A DNA stretch of 64,000 nucleotides from an uncultured Stenotrophomonas sp. (GTDB taxonomy: Bacteria; Pseudomonadota; Gammaproteobacteria; Xanthomonadales; Xanthomonadaceae): assembly GCF_913778665.1 (NCBI RefSeq), contig NZ_CAJYVQ010000009.1, positions 62,001-126,000 on the forward strand, written 5' to 3'. Position 1 is the stretch's first letter; each line of letters starts with the position of its first letter. Shown here in pieces: positions 9,174 through 18,974 of the stretch. Position numbers and translations under genes: made by a program. The notes under the pieces are model-generated. The model saw only the letters and a program-made list of their open reading frames with translations. It was not told the DNA's origin and searched no databases.

Positions 9174-11384
9174 ATGACCACCGATACTCGTAGTCCGGCG
9201 CAGGACGATGCCGATGAAATCGACCTGCGGCAGTTGCTCGGCACCTTGATTGACCACAGATGGTGGATTGCCGGAATCACGGGGACGTTCTTCGTCATTG
9301 CGGTTGCCTACGCCTCATTGGCGACCCCCATCTATCGTGCCGATGCGATCGTGCAGGTTGAGTCCAAGGTGCCGAGCCTGCCGGGGCTTTCTGATATCAG
9401 TCAGTCCCTTGGCATCGGAGGGGGCACGGCAGAGGCGACAACCGAAATCGCGCTCATCACTTCCCGTTCGGTAGTGGGCAGCGCCGTCGATGCGCTGAAG
9501 CTTGACGTCGAGGTTAAGCCGAATCGGTTCCCGCTTCTCGGTGGCTACTTCGCGCGAAAAGCAGAGCGTTCGGACCTTGATGCATTGGCGGATGTGCGAT
9601 TTGGCATGGCGCGGTTCGGTTGGGGTGGCGACAAGCTGGACGTGTTCCAGCTGGATGTGCCGCGCAACCTGGTTGCAGAGCCCTTGACCGTGGTAGCAGG
9701 GGAGCGCGGGACCTACGAGCTTCTGGATGAGTCCGGGAACCTCCTGCTGAAAGGCCAGGTCGGCAAGCCCGCGGCCGGAAATGGCATTGTGATGCAGGTG
9801 GCGATGATGCGGGCGCATCCCGGCATGCGCTTTGAGGTGACCCGCCAGCGGCACCTGACAGTGGTAGGAGAGCTGCAGAAGAAGGTCGCTGTAAGCGAAT
9901 CTGGCAAGGAGTCTGGCATCCTGACGCTGGCCTATGAGAATGCGGACCCTGATCTTGCGCAGCGTTTCCTGCAGCAGGTTGCCCAGGCCTATGTGCGGCA
10001 GAACGTGGAGCGTAACTCGGCCGAGGCGTCTGCGCAGCTGACGTTTGTGAAGGAGCAGCTGCCCAGTGTGCGCAATCAGGTTGATGCCGCGCAGAAGGCG
10101 CTGAGTACTTATCAGACACGTGCCAACTCCGTGGATCTGAGCCTGCAGACCAAGGGCCTGCTGGATCAGGAGGTTGCTGTGGAGACCAGCATCCAGCAGC
10201 TGCGCCTGCAGCAGGCAGAGATGGATCGCAAGTTCACGCGTGATCATCCGGCGTACCAGGCGCTGATGCGACAGATCGGAGAGCTGGAGGGACGGAAGAG
10301 TGGATTCCAAGGGCAGGTGAAGCAGTTGCCTGAAGCGCAGCAGGAGCTGCTGCGGCTGACGCGCGACCTTCAGGTCAGCAATGAAATGTATACCGGCATG
10401 CTGAATCAAGCACAGCAGCTGGATGTCGCGCGCGCTGGCACGGTGGGCAATGTGCGCATCGTCGATGCGGCCGAGGTGGATGCATCAACTCCGGTGAAGC
10501 CCAGAAAGGCGTTGGTTGTTCTTATCGGCACGCTGCTCGGTGGCTTCCTCTCGATTGCCTTCGTACTCATAAGGCAGATGCTCAACCGTGGCGTCGAGGA
10601 TCCGGCGCAGATCGAGGAACTGGGGTTGCCCGTCTACGCATCGATCCCGGTCAGTGCGCAGCAGCAGAGCGACTCGGTGCGCGGCAAGTTCCGCGCAGAT
10701 GGCAAGCTGCACCTGCTGGCCATCAAGGATCCTGCGGATCTTGCGATCGAATCCGTGCGTAGCCTGCGAACCAGCCTGCACTTCGCCCGGCTGGAAGCAA
10801 AAAACAACATTGTTCTGATCTCGGGCGCCAGCCCGAACGCAGGCAAGACGTTCGTCTCCTCCAATCTGGCCGCAGTAATTGCGCAGGCCGGTCAGCGGGT
10901 GCTGATCATCGACGCGGACATGCGTAAGGGCACTTTGCACAAGGCGCTGGGTGCCGCGCAGACGCCGGGTCTATCAGATCTGCTGGTAGGCAAGGTCGGG
11001 CTGGCCGACGTGGTTCGGACTCTGCCGGGCGTGGACAATCTGAGTTTCATTCCGCGTGGTGATGTGCCGCCGAATCCATCCGAGCTGCTGATGCACTCGA
11101 ACTTCACCTCGATGTTGGAACACGTTGCGGGCGAATATGACCTGGTCATTGTGGACACGCCTCCAATCCTCGCCGTGACTGACGCTGCTGTCATTGCCCA
11201 TCATGCCGGCACCTGCCTGATGGTAGCGCGTTTCGGCCTGAATCAAGCCAAGGAGCTGGCATTGGCCAAGCATCGGTTCGAACAGAACAACGTGCGCATC
11301 AAGGGTGCAATCTTCAATGCGGTCGAACGCAGGGCGACGGGCTATTACAGCTACGGCTACTACGAGTACAAGTCTTCAAACTGA
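9174..11384 (+). CDS. polysaccharide co-polymerase with BY-type tyrosine autokinase (Wzc/Etk type)
   Basis: This 736-residue inner-membrane protein controls chain length and export. It has an N-terminal Wzz domain (about residues 15-110) with a first transmembrane helix, a long periplasmic coiled-coil part, a second helix near residue 450, and a cytosolic kinase. The kinase shows Walker A SPNAGKT, Walker A' VLIIDADMRKG and Walker B LVIVDTPP. The tail GYYSYGYYEYKSSN is the tyrosine cluster for autophosphorylation. Xanthan GumC lacks the kinase part, so this is a Wzc/Etk-like fused form. The start could be the GTG one codon earlier. Confidence 0.93.
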   Translation: MTTDTRSPAQDDADEIDLRQLLGTLIDHRWWIAGITGTFFVIAVAYASLATPIYRADAIVQVESKVPSLPGLSDISQSLGIGGGTAEATTEIALITSRSVVGSAVDALKLDVEVKPNRFPLLGGYFARKAERSDLDALADVRFGMARFGWGGDKLDVFQLDVPRNLVAEPLTVVAGERGTYELLDESGNLLLKGQVGKPAAGNGIVMQVAMMRAHPGMRFEVTRQRHLTVVGELQKKVAVSESGKESGILTLAYENADPDLAQRFLQQVAQAYVRQNVERNSAEASAQLTFVKEQLPSVRNQVDAAQKALSTYQTRANSVDLSLQTKGLLDQEVAVETSIQQLRLQQAEMDRKFTRDHPAYQALMRQIGELEGRKSGFQGQVKQLPEAQQELLRLTRDLQVSNEMYTGMLNQAQQLDVARAGTVGNVRIVDAAEVDASTPVKPRKALVVLIGTLLGGFLSIAFVLIRQMLNRGVEDPAQIEELGLPVYASIPVSAQQQSDSVRGKFRADGKLHLLAIKDPADLAIESVRSLRTSLHFARLEAKNNIVLISGASPNAGKTFVSSNLAAVIAQAGQRVLIIDADMRKGTLHKALGAAQTPGLSDLLVGKVGLADVVRTLPGVDNLSFIPRGDVPPNPSELLMHSNFTSMLEHVAGEYDLVIVDTPPILAVTDAAVIAHHAGTCLMVARFGLNQAKELALAKHRFEQNNVRIKGAIFNAVERRATGYYSYGYYEYKSSN

Positions 11385-11525
11385 CCTCGGCTGAGGATGG
11401 GCGCGGAGCCGTGATGTTCGACTCCGCACTCGTCCCTGACGCGGTGTTGTTGTTCATACAAGGTAATGAATGCTGCCTGCGCGCCGAGCTTGAGCGGTGC
11501 CGGGGTGCAGTAGGGAACGTTGCAT

Positions 11526-12692
11526 ATGAAGATCGCTGTTGCAGGGGTTGGCTACGTCGGCCTGGCCAATGCTGTGCTTCTTGCCCAGCACAATTCTGTT
11601 GTCGCACTGGATGTGGACGTGGCAAAGGTTGAGGCGATCAACAAGTGCCGTTCGCCCGTTGAAGACGTTGATATCCAGGACTTCCTGGATCGTGGCACCC
11701 TGGATCTGCGGGCGACCGTTGACAAAGAATCGGCTTACGTCGGCGCCAGCTTCGTCATTATCGCAACGCCTACGGACTACGATCCAGATACGGACTTCTT
11801 CGATACGAGCTCGGTCGAGCAAGTCATCCGTGATGTGTTGGAGATCAATCCGTCTGCGACACTAATCATAAAATCCACTGTGCCGGTTGGGTTTACCGAT
11901 CGTGTCCGTGCCAAGCATGCGGATGCAAGGATCATCTTCTCGCCGGAGTTTCTGCGCGAGGGCCGTGCCCTGCACGACAATCTCTACCCCAGCCGCATCA
12001 TCGTGGGTGAGTGTTCGGCGCAGGCGACGGAGTTCGCATCACTTCTCCGGCAGGGGGCTGCGACCGACAACGTTCCCGTTGTCTTCTGCGGAGCAGCCGA
12101 GGCAGAGGCCATCAAGCTGTTTGCGAACACATATCTGGCGATGCGTGTGTCCTACTTCAATGAGCTGGATACCTATGCGGCCTGCCATGGATTGAATGCG
12201 CGTCAGATCATTGATGGCGTGTGTCTGGATCCCCGGATTGGAGAGCACTACAACAATCCTTCCTGCGGCTATGGAGGCTACTGCCTGCCAAAGGACACGC
12301 GGCAGTTGCTGGCGAACTATCGCGACGTTCCACAGAACCTCATCCAGGCCATCGTGGCATCAAACTCGACCCGCAAGGACTTCATTGCTGCCGAAGTACT
12401 TCGCTCCAACCCCAGGGTGGTGGGCATCTACCGTTTGGCGATGAAGGCCGGGTCGGACAACTTCCGTTCGTCCAGCATCCAGGGCGTCATGAAGCGAATC
12501 AAGGCGCAAGGCGTGGAGGTGATTGTCTATGAGCCCACCCTGGTCGCCGATGAGTTCTTCCGGTCGAGAGTGTGCCGGGATGTGAATGAGTTCAAGCGCA
12601 TTGCTGACGTGATCATTGCCAATCGACGTCACCCCGATCTGGACGATGTGGCAGGCAAGACATATAGTCGCGATCAGTTCGGGGTTGACTGA
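11526..12692 (+). CDS. ugd: UDP-glucose 6-dehydrogenase
   Basis: Ugd oxidises UDP-glucose twice with NAD to UDP-glucuronate, a likely sugar donor for this polymer. The 388-residue length equals the short E. coli-type enzyme. It has the NAD motif GVGYVGL at residues 7-13 and the catalytic Cys253 in [11 protein letters not shown], with the preceding [12 protein letters not shown] region conserved. The carboxy SRDQFGVD fits the same branch. About 140 bases separate it from the kinase gene. Its stop overlaps the next start as TGATG. Confidence 0.93.
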   Translation: MKIAVAGVGYVGLANAVLLAQHNSVVALDVDVAKVEAINKCRSPVEDVDIQDFLDRGTLDLRATVDKESAYVGASFVIIATPTDYDPDTDFFDTSSVEQVIRDVLEINPSATLIIKSTVPVGFTDRVRAKHADARIIFSPEFLREGRALHDNLYPSRIIVGECSAQATEFASLLRQGAATDNVPVVFCGAAEAEAIKLFANTYLAMRVSYFNELDTYAACHGLNARQIIDGVCLDPRIGEHYNNPSCGYGGYCLPKDTRQLLANYRDVPQNLIQAIVASNSTRKDFIAAEVLRSNPRVVGIYRLAMKAGSDNFRSSSIQGVMKRIKAQGVEVIVYEPTLVADEFFRSRVCRDVNEFKRIADVIIANRRHPDLDDVAGKTYSRDQFGVD

Positions 12693-14116
12693 TGCAGGCA
12701 ATTGCCGGAAGGGCGCGAGCCGGAACATCGATGTTGATGCTGGTCTCGCTGGTCCTCGCCAACCTGGCGAGTCTTGGTATCCAGTTCGTGATACCGAGGC
12801 TGCTGGTGCCGGAGGAGTACACGCGATTCGCGATGATGTGGGCGTCCGGCCAGCTGGCGGCTGCCGTTCTTTTTGAATGGCTACGGATTGGCGTGGTCCG
12901 CTATTCCGCAAGTGACTCTCGCGATCCACGGAAATTGCCTGAAACCCTTGGTGCACTTTACGTGGGCATTCTGGGAGTGGCGGTAGTGCTGGCGGTGCTG
13001 CTCCTGGCAACTGGCGATGCCGGAGGGGCAGTCTTCACTGCGGGCTTCATCCTCTTCTACGCATGTGCTCAAGGGGCATTCGACGGTCAGCAGGCCAGCC
13101 TGAGGGCCGACTTTCGCAATGTTCGCTTCTCCATTACCTGGATGGCGCGAAGCATTCTGTCATTCATCCTCACGCTTGCCGCAGCGTCGTGCTTCTCTGA
13201 TGGCAGGTTCGCACTTGCGGGCCTGATTGTTTCCTTCCTGGTTGCCTCGGTGTTTGCCGGATCACGCCCGCGGTCACTTCGTTGGCCTGCGCGAGCGAGC
13301 GTCATCTTCCTGGTGAAGTTTGGATTGTTCGCTGCCGCCGCAGGCATGATCTCGTTTGCGCTGCCACTGGCCGCGAGATATGCGATGGTGCATTACGCAG
13401 GTGGAGCTGAGTCGGCAGGCGCCTTGCTGGCAGTGGATATAGCACAGAAGATCCTGATGGCACTCGGAACGGCGATCAACCTGGTGTTGCTCCAACCGGT
13501 AATCGGCCGCGTCAATCTTGACCCGGTGGAAGGCCGGGGTCACATGGCCGGCCACTTGGTCAATGTGGTGGCACTATTCTCTGCCGCCATGGTCGTGCTG
13601 CTCTATGCGAATCGCGTCATGGTGACGTACTTCGTGCCAACCGCATTCCTTGATTCCTACTCGAAGGTGTCGCTTCTTGCGGTCATCTCAGTCGTGCTTG
13701 TTTGCTTGAAGAGCTATGGACTCGATGCATTGTTCGCCATCGGGGCGAAGACGGTCTACTCGGTAGTCACCAGTGCATTGGCCTTGATCCTCTTCGCTCT
13801 CGGATGCGTTGGTCTGTATGCAACCCAATGCCTCAGCCTGGTCAGCATCCTGATCGCTTTGGTACTCGCGTTGGCCGCGGGTGTCGTTCTGGCTGCCTGG
13901 CTCGTGGCGTCCACTCTGTCAATGCAACTTCCGTGGGCCAAGTTGTCAAGGATTCTCCTGGTCACCGTCATTGCCCTTACGGCCTCCTACTGCCTTGCTC
14001 TGTTTGGCGGGCGTGTTGTCCAGATGCTGGGAATGGTCATGATCGTGCTCGTCATTCTTTGCGGCTATCGCGCACTTGGTGTAGGTGGGCCCAGGCAATG
14101 GTTGGTCCAGTCGTGA
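12692..14116 (+). CDS. Wzx-like polysaccharide flippase
   Basis: A 474-residue protein with about twelve to fourteen hydrophobic segments and few charged loops, typical of the MOP/PST superfamily. Its predicted role is to flip the lipid-linked repeat unit across the inner membrane. Position between Ugd and glycosyltransferases in a Wzy-type operon supports this. No sequence motif is diagnostic, so the name is by topology and context. Its start overlaps the ugd stop by one base. Confidence 0.8.
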   Translation: MQAIAGRARAGTSMLMLVSLVLANLASLGIQFVIPRLLVPEEYTRFAMMWASGQLAAAVLFEWLRIGVVRYSASDSRDPRKLPETLGALYVGILGVAVVLAVLLLATGDAGGAVFTAGFILFYACAQGAFDGQQASLRADFRNVRFSITWMARSILSFILTLAAASCFSDGRFALAGLIVSFLVASVFAGSRPRSLRWPARASVIFLVKFGLFAAAAGMISFALPLAARYAMVHYAGGAESAGALLAVDIAQKILMALGTAINLVLLQPVIGRVNLDPVEGRGHMAGHLVNVVALFSAAMVVLLYANRVMVTYFVPTAFLDSYSKVSLLAVISVVLVCLKSYGLDALFAIGAKTVYSVVTSALALILFALGCVGLYATQCLSLVSILIALVLALAAGVVLAAWLVASTLSMQLPWAKLSRILLVTVIALTASYCLALFGGRVVQMLGMVMIVLVILCGYRALGVGGPRQWLVQS

Positions 14117-14142
14117 GCCCGCAGGAAAGAGGTGGAGATGAG

Positions 14143-15345
14143 ATGCGCAGCGATCCTGGTCGTGTAGCCGAACAGAAGGATTGCGTGGAGAACCGGGTTT
14201 CGTCCCTCAACGTCCTGATCTTCACTACGGATGTCCATGCCGGGGGGATCCGGGCATCCACGCTTCGCCTCAAGGAAATGCTGGCTGACGGTGTCTCCAA
14301 TGTGAGCATCCTGTCCTATGAGCCTGCGGGAGAGGGCGGAGAGGCAGACTACTCCCTCGGTCTTCCGCTGGTGCGGGAGTTCCAGGCCAATGCTCGATGG
14401 GACTATGACCTTCGCCGCGCCATGGGCATCCTGTTGGCGGTGCTTCGATTCCGCAAGCTGATGCGGAGTGAGCGCTTCGATGCAGTTATTTCGATGTCGT
14501 ACGGTCCGAGTATCGTTGCGTTGATGGCGAAGAAGCTCGGGCTTGATTTCAAGCTCATCGTCTCCGAGCGACAGGATCCTTCACGGGATCTTGCTGCCGG
14601 TTGGCGAAAGCGCCTGGTGCGGAGATTGTGTGGCTGGATGTACCGCGGAAGTGATCTCTATCACTGCAATTCTCCAGTTGCTGCCGAACGCGCGCCGGTT
14701 CTATTCAAGGTGTCGCCGGAGAAGACGCTTTTCATTCCTAATGGATATGATTTTTCGCGGCTTGATCTGCAGGCCGCTGCTTCGCCAGTGACAGCGATAT
14801 CCCGCCCCTATGTCGTGTCATGCGGTCGATTGAATGAACAGAAGGGGCAGCACATCGCCATTGCTGTCTTCGCCCGGATGGTGAAGCTGGGTTACAAGGG
14901 CGCACTGGTGTTCATTGGTGACGGTAGCCTGAGGGAGTCTCTGCAAGCGTGCGCTGAGATGAAGGGCGTATCGGATCGGGTGATGTTTCTTGGAGCGGTG
15001 GATAACCCCCTTCCGTACTTCCGCCAGGCCGATCTCGTGCTCGTAACTTCCTTGTGGGAAGGGTTCGCCAATGTGCCCGTTGAGGCGATGGCTGTCGGCG
15101 GGAGAGTGATCAGCACGCGTTGGAGTGGGGCGAAGGAAGTGCTCCAGAACGCGGCCAACTTCTTCTCGGCTGATCTTGATGCACTTGATCAATGCGATGA
15201 GGCTGCCGTGGCGTTGGCGTCAACCGAGGCCATGGCAGCGGTCACCGAATTGCCTCGACTTGCTGCCGTCGAGTCTCTGCGGGAGCAGTACGGGTACGCG
15301 GGGACTTCGCGCAGGTTCGTCGCGGCCATCGAGGGCCTTCAATGA
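14143..15345 (+). CDS. GT4-family glycosyltransferase
   Basis: A 400-residue GT-B enzyme that should add one sugar to the lipid-linked repeat at the cytoplasmic face. The N-terminal half has the acceptor-side VHAGGIRAS loop. The C-terminal half has VVSCGRLNEQKG and the EX7E-like donor motif in SLWEGFANVPVEAMAVG. The ATG is preceded by GGTGGAG; a GTG overlapping the upstream stop is an alternative, and a much longer frame inside the flippase gene is an artefact. Confidence 0.87.
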   Translation: MRSDPGRVAEQKDCVENRVSSLNVLIFTTDVHAGGIRASTLRLKEMLADGVSNVSILSYEPAGEGGEADYSLGLPLVREFQANARWDYDLRRAMGILLAVLRFRKLMRSERFDAVISMSYGPSIVALMAKKLGLDFKLIVSERQDPSRDLAAGWRKRLVRRLCGWMYRGSDLYHCNSPVAAERAPVLFKVSPEKTLFIPNGYDFSRLDLQAAASPVTAISRPYVVSCGRLNEQKGQHIAIAVFARMVKLGYKGALVFIGDGSLRESLQACAEMKGVSDRVMFLGAVDNPLPYFRQADLVLVTSLWEGFANVPVEAMAVGGRVISTRWSGAKEVLQNAANFFSADLDALDQCDEAAVALASTEAMAAVTELPRLAAVESLREQYGYAGTSRRFVAAIEGLQ

Positions 15346-16637
15346 TCAGGATCAGGTTTGTCAGCTGGCTCGGTTTCCTGGCGATAGCGCTGTTGCCCGT
15401 TTTCAAGATGTCGTTCGTCCCTGTCAGTTACAGTCCGCCGTCGCTCATCCCGGCAGCACTGCTGGGCATCGTCTTCTTCTTCGGTTCACATGGGAGGATT
15501 GAGCGCGCCGACGTCGCGACGATCTGTTTTGTGCTCTATGTGGTCCTGGTCAGTTTCATATTCCTGGGGGTGAAGGACATCGGCGTGGAGCGCGTTCTCA
15601 GGGGAATTCTGCCGGTTCTTGCGGGGCTGGCCGCGTTTCTTGGTTTCCGCTACTACTTCCGGTTCGTCTCTATCGATCAGTACCTGAACATTCTGCGTTC
15701 TGTGCTGAAGATCGTGCTGCTCTATGGAATCTTCGAGATTGTCGCCCTTTACCTTGGCGTTGGTGGCGTGTTTCGCGACGCACTGGCACTCGCACTGAGC
15801 GGGAATGCAGGATCACGGGTGCAGCTGTTTACCTCCGAGGCATCCTGGGCCAGCCTCTATCTGGTGTTCGCTTTCCCGCTGCTTGGTCGCCTGTCGTGGA
15901 TCTATCGCGGGATGTGGTTGCTGCTCTTCGCCGCCACGTTCTCGCTCTACGGCTTTGCGACATTGGTCATCGGATTGATCGGGTACCGCCTTCTGATGGG
16001 CCGCAGCTTCACCAGAACCCTGTTTCAGGTACTCCTCATCGGGGCGGGAACCCTGTTGGTCGTGTATGCAGTGAAGCTGATGGTGGCCAATCTCGCATCT
16101 TCAGGGGACCTTCCCTACTACTTGACACGCATCATCAAGCTCGACGAGGCCTCGACCGTTGAGGCCTCGTTGCTCGAGTCCCTCGATGGATCGGTGTTTG
16201 TGCGCGTCATGTATCCCGTGTACGCGCTCCTTGTCTCGCTTTCATATCCGTTCGGAATGGGCGCAGCGTTGTATCCCTACGGCTTCAACGAAGCGATGTC
16301 ATGGTTGCCGCTGAATCATGTTGCGTATCGAAATTTCGAGATCATGGGCGACATCTCATCGACCTCGGCCGATCCACGTAATCTGTTTGTTGGCATCTAC
16401 GTCATGGGCGGGTTGGTGGGGTTGGCGTATCTCCTCTTCATGCTCAGCCGCGTGCGTCGTGATGTCAGCCAGATCAAGCGCTCCGGTTCTCCGGCCGAAA
16501 GGCTGGTGGTTCTCCAGCTGGTGCTCATGGGCGCCGCTTGCCTTCAGTTTGGCTCATTCGCCTTCGTGCTCTTGTGGATTCCGCTTGCCGCAGTACTGGC
16601 CATTTCACGTGGAATAAGGGGGCGGCGTCATGGCTAA
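15342..16637 (+). CDS. Wzy-like polysaccharide polymerase / O-antigen ligase family membrane protein
   Basis: This 431-residue integral membrane protein has about eleven hydrophobic segments and a large periplasmic loop (roughly residues 250-340), the pattern of Wzy polymerases. Such proteins join repeat units in the periplasm. Sequence conservation in the family is poor, so topology and its place between two glycosyltransferases carry the call. It overlaps the previous gene as ATGA. Confidence 0.78.
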   Translation: MIRIRFVSWLGFLAIALLPVFKMSFVPVSYSPPSLIPAALLGIVFFFGSHGRIERADVATICFVLYVVLVSFIFLGVKDIGVERVLRGILPVLAGLAAFLGFRYYFRFVSIDQYLNILRSVLKIVLLYGIFEIVALYLGVGGVFRDALALALSGNAGSRVQLFTSEASWASLYLVFAFPLLGRLSWIYRGMWLLLFAATFSLYGFATLVIGLIGYRLLMGRSFTRTLFQVLLIGAGTLLVVYAVKLMVANLASSGDLPYYLTRIIKLDEASTVEASLLESLDGSVFVRVMYPVYALLVSLSYPFGMGAALYPYGFNEAMSWLPLNHVAYRNFEIMGDISSTSADPRNLFVGIYVMGGLVGLAYLLFMLSRVRRDVSQIKRSGSPAERLVVLQLVLMGAACLQFGSFAFVLLWIPLAAVLAISRGIRGRRHG

Positions 16638-17886
16638 GGTCGTCTTTCTGATGACCAGGCCGTTCCTTCCTGTAGTCGGCGGTCGTGAGCGCATGCTGCG
16701 CCAGCATCTCGAATACCTGGTTGATCGGTTCGATGAAGTGATGGTCATCTGCTTCAAGGGGCGTGGCGAAACCGTTGATGTTGAGCGCTACCGCCGGGAG
16801 TTTCCCTCGGTGGCGTTCCATTTCACCCCTTACCCGCCGGTGGTGGATGTGTTGCGTGGCGCCCTTCAGCTGGGCCTTGCTGCGCCGCTTCAATGCCTGG
16901 CCTTCTTCGGCAAGCGCAAGTCACGCTGGATTACATCGCAGATCGCGGACTTCGGTCCCGATGTAGTGGTTGTGGATATGCTCCGATTGTGGAGCTACGT
17001 CCAGCATTGGGACTCGACGCCCCTTGTGCTTGATATCGATGATCTGCTTTCCGTCCGCTACCAGAGGCAACTTTCCTCAGGTGCGACGGACGTGCTTGGA
17101 ACCTTCAGGGAGCGATTGCCCTCTGTAGCGGGATGGTTGGCCAATGTGTTTGCAGCCCGTCTTCTGGCTGTCGAGTCCAGACGGTTGGCAAGGATGGAGC
17201 TGGATGTGACCGCGTCCGCCGCGAGCGTCATCTTTGTATCGGAGCTGGAGGCCGAGCGGCACAGGCTGAGATCGGGCGCGGCGAACCTGTATTCTGTGCC
17301 GCCGATGTCTGCTGATGTCGTTGGCGTCCGGAGGCCGCGTTCACATCATGGTGGCATGCCGCTTCGCCTGGCGTTCCTGGGAAACCTGAAGGCACCCCAG
17401 AACTTGCAAGCCCTGCGATACGTGGTTGGCACGCTTCTCCCTGTCCTGGTTGACGCGAGGTTTGAGTACTCGCTCGATGTGATTGGAAGCATCGACGCGA
17501 GGGTAGCCGAGGAACTTTCGCGTCCAGGGATTACCTTCCACGGTTTCGTCGATGATCTGAATGAGGCGCTCCGGGACACGGATCTGCACCTGGCGCCCAT
17601 TCTTTCCGGAACCGGAGTCAAGACCAAGATTGTTGATGCCTTTGCGATCGGGGTCCCAACCGTGACAACCTCATTGGGCTTGGAGGGGTTGGCCGTCGAG
17701 GGGCGTCATGTGGCACTCGTCTTTGACACGCCCGAGCGCTTCCTGGAGATCGTAAGGGCAGTCATGGCGGATCCGACAATGCTGCACAACATTTCCTCCA
17801 GCGCATCGGCCTACGTCTCTGAGCAGCACGCACGTGAGGTGGTGTTCGCCAAGTACTCCAAAGCCTACGAGAGGCTGGGACCATGA
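16630..17886 (+). CDS. GT4-like glycosyltransferase
   Basis: A 418-residue GT-B protein. The N-terminal part begins with the GGRERM loop; the donor half shows [12 protein letters not shown] and then [21 protein letters not shown], with its [10 protein letters not shown] core, as in group 1 transferases. It would add a second sugar to the repeat. Its start lies inside the end of the polymerase gene (8-base overlap), supporting coupled translation. Confidence 0.85.
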   Translation: MAKVVFLMTRPFLPVVGGRERMLRQHLEYLVDRFDEVMVICFKGRGETVDVERYRREFPSVAFHFTPYPPVVDVLRGALQLGLAAPLQCLAFFGKRKSRWITSQIADFGPDVVVVDMLRLWSYVQHWDSTPLVLDIDDLLSVRYQRQLSSGATDVLGTFRERLPSVAGWLANVFAARLLAVESRRLARMELDVTASAASVIFVSELEAERHRLRSGAANLYSVPPMSADVVGVRRPRSHHGGMPLRLAFLGNLKAPQNLQALRYVVGTLLPVLVDARFEYSLDVIGSIDARVAEELSRPGITFHGFVDDLNEALRDTDLHLAPILSGTGVKTKIVDAFAIGVPTVTTSLGLEGLAVEGRHVALVFDTPERFLEIVRAVMADPTMLHNISSSASAYVSEQHAREVVFAKYSKAYERLGP

Positions 17887-18395
17887 TCTTGCGCTCCCTC
17901 CACAAGTGCGTGGTGCATGTGGTAAACATGGCCTGCGCGGTGCTTCCGGACGATCCGATCTCTTGTCGCCTTCGTCCCCGTCTGCTGGGCATTCTCGGGA
18001 TATCGACTGCCGGCGGTGTTCGAATCCGGGGTGGCGGGCGCTTTGAAGGTGGGCGCATCGTCATTGGCCAAGGCTGTTTCATCAACCGTGGCTGCTACTT
18101 TGATGCAACGGGGACGATCCGCCTTGGCCATCGTGTAACCGTGGGCCACGGGGTTGCATTGATCACGGCGTCTCACGTTGTCGACAGCACCGAGTCGCGC
18201 GCGGGCAGGGTTACCGCCAGGGATGTGCATGTCGGCGACGGGGTCTGGATTGGGGCGAACGCGATCATTCTTCCCGGCGTTTCGATTGGCGCCGGTGCGA
18301 TCATTGCTGCGGGAGCGGTGGTTACACGCGACGTGCCAGCGAATGTGCTTGTTGCGGGCAACCCGGCCGTTTTCAAGAAGGAGTTGGCTGCATGA
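17883..18395 (+). CDS. left-handed beta-helix (hexapeptide) acyltransferase
   Basis: A 170-residue protein made mostly of hexapeptide repeats such as [28 protein letters not shown], with a core of [14 protein letters not shown], ending in the NPAVFKK cap. It resembles WbbJ/WcaF-type O-acetyltransferases that decorate exopolysaccharides with acetyl-CoA. The acceptor sugar is unknown. The start overlaps the glycosyltransferase stop (ATGA). Confidence 0.85.
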   Translation: MILRSLHKCVVHVVNMACAVLPDDPISCRLRPRLLGILGISTAGGVRIRGGGRFEGGRIVIGQGCFINRGCYFDATGTIRLGHRVTVGHGVALITASHVVDSTESRAGRVTARDVHVGDGVWIGANAIILPGVSIGAGAIIAAGAVVTRDVPANVLVAGNPAVFKKELAA

Positions 18396-18931
18396 CCGAG
18401 GTTCCTGCTACGGAAACGCTCCTGAGCCTGTTGAATGCGGATCTCCGCGCTGCCAGGGCAGGGGCACAACCATCATTGTTGAGTGGCCTGGCTCGCTATT
18501 TCCTGGATCCTGGGTTTGCAACGGTGGTGCGCTACCGGTTGTCGGTCTTCGCGAGGCGTTTTGGCAAGGTGGGCCGCGTGCTGTCGAAGTTCATCTGGCT
18601 GTACAACGTACGCGTTTCCGCTTGCTATCTCTCTCCCCGTTCCAGGATCGGGCCCGGATTGCTTCTTCCCCACGCTGCTGCCGTGGTCGTGGGAGATGGT
18701 GTTGTGGCCGGACGCGATCTTCAGCTGTACCAATCCGTCACGCTCGGCCAGCGAGGCGCGCGGTATCCGTGCATTGGAAATGGAGTGACCATCTTTGCCG
18801 GCGCCTGCGTGCTGGGCCCGTTGCAGGTGGGAGATGACGCGGTCGTTGGCGCCAATGCAGTTGTGCTGCGGAGCGTTCCGCCCCGCTGTACGGTGGCGGG
18901 TGTACCTGCCCGAGAGCTTTCAGGAAAGTAG
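18392..18931 (+). CDS. serine-acetyltransferase-like hexapeptide acyltransferase
   Basis: The 179-residue protein has an alpha-helical N-terminal part and a hexapeptide beta-helix with the CysE-like active region [11 protein letters not shown] and [17 protein letters not shown] (core TLGQRG). It is much shorter than housekeeping CysE and sits last in an EPS operon, so modification of the polymer is more likely than cysteine synthesis. Its start overlaps the previous stop. The operon ends 43 bases before a converging gene. Confidence 0.82.
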   Translation: MTEVPATETLLSLLNADLRAARAGAQPSLLSGLARYFLDPGFATVVRYRLSVFARRFGKVGRVLSKFIWLYNVRVSACYLSPRSRIGPGLLLPHAAAVVVGDGVVAGRDLQLYQSVTLGQRGARYPCIGNGVTIFAGACVLGPLQVGDDAVVGANAVVLRSVPPRCTVAGVPARELSGK

Positions 18932-18974
18932 TGCCAAGGTCCGACAAGATCCGAGCGAGCCGGGAGTTGTCCCC

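Noticed and set aside
13702..14142. Upstream extension of the first GT4 gene
   Set aside because: It lies entirely within the flippase gene in another frame and does not look like a glycosyltransferase.
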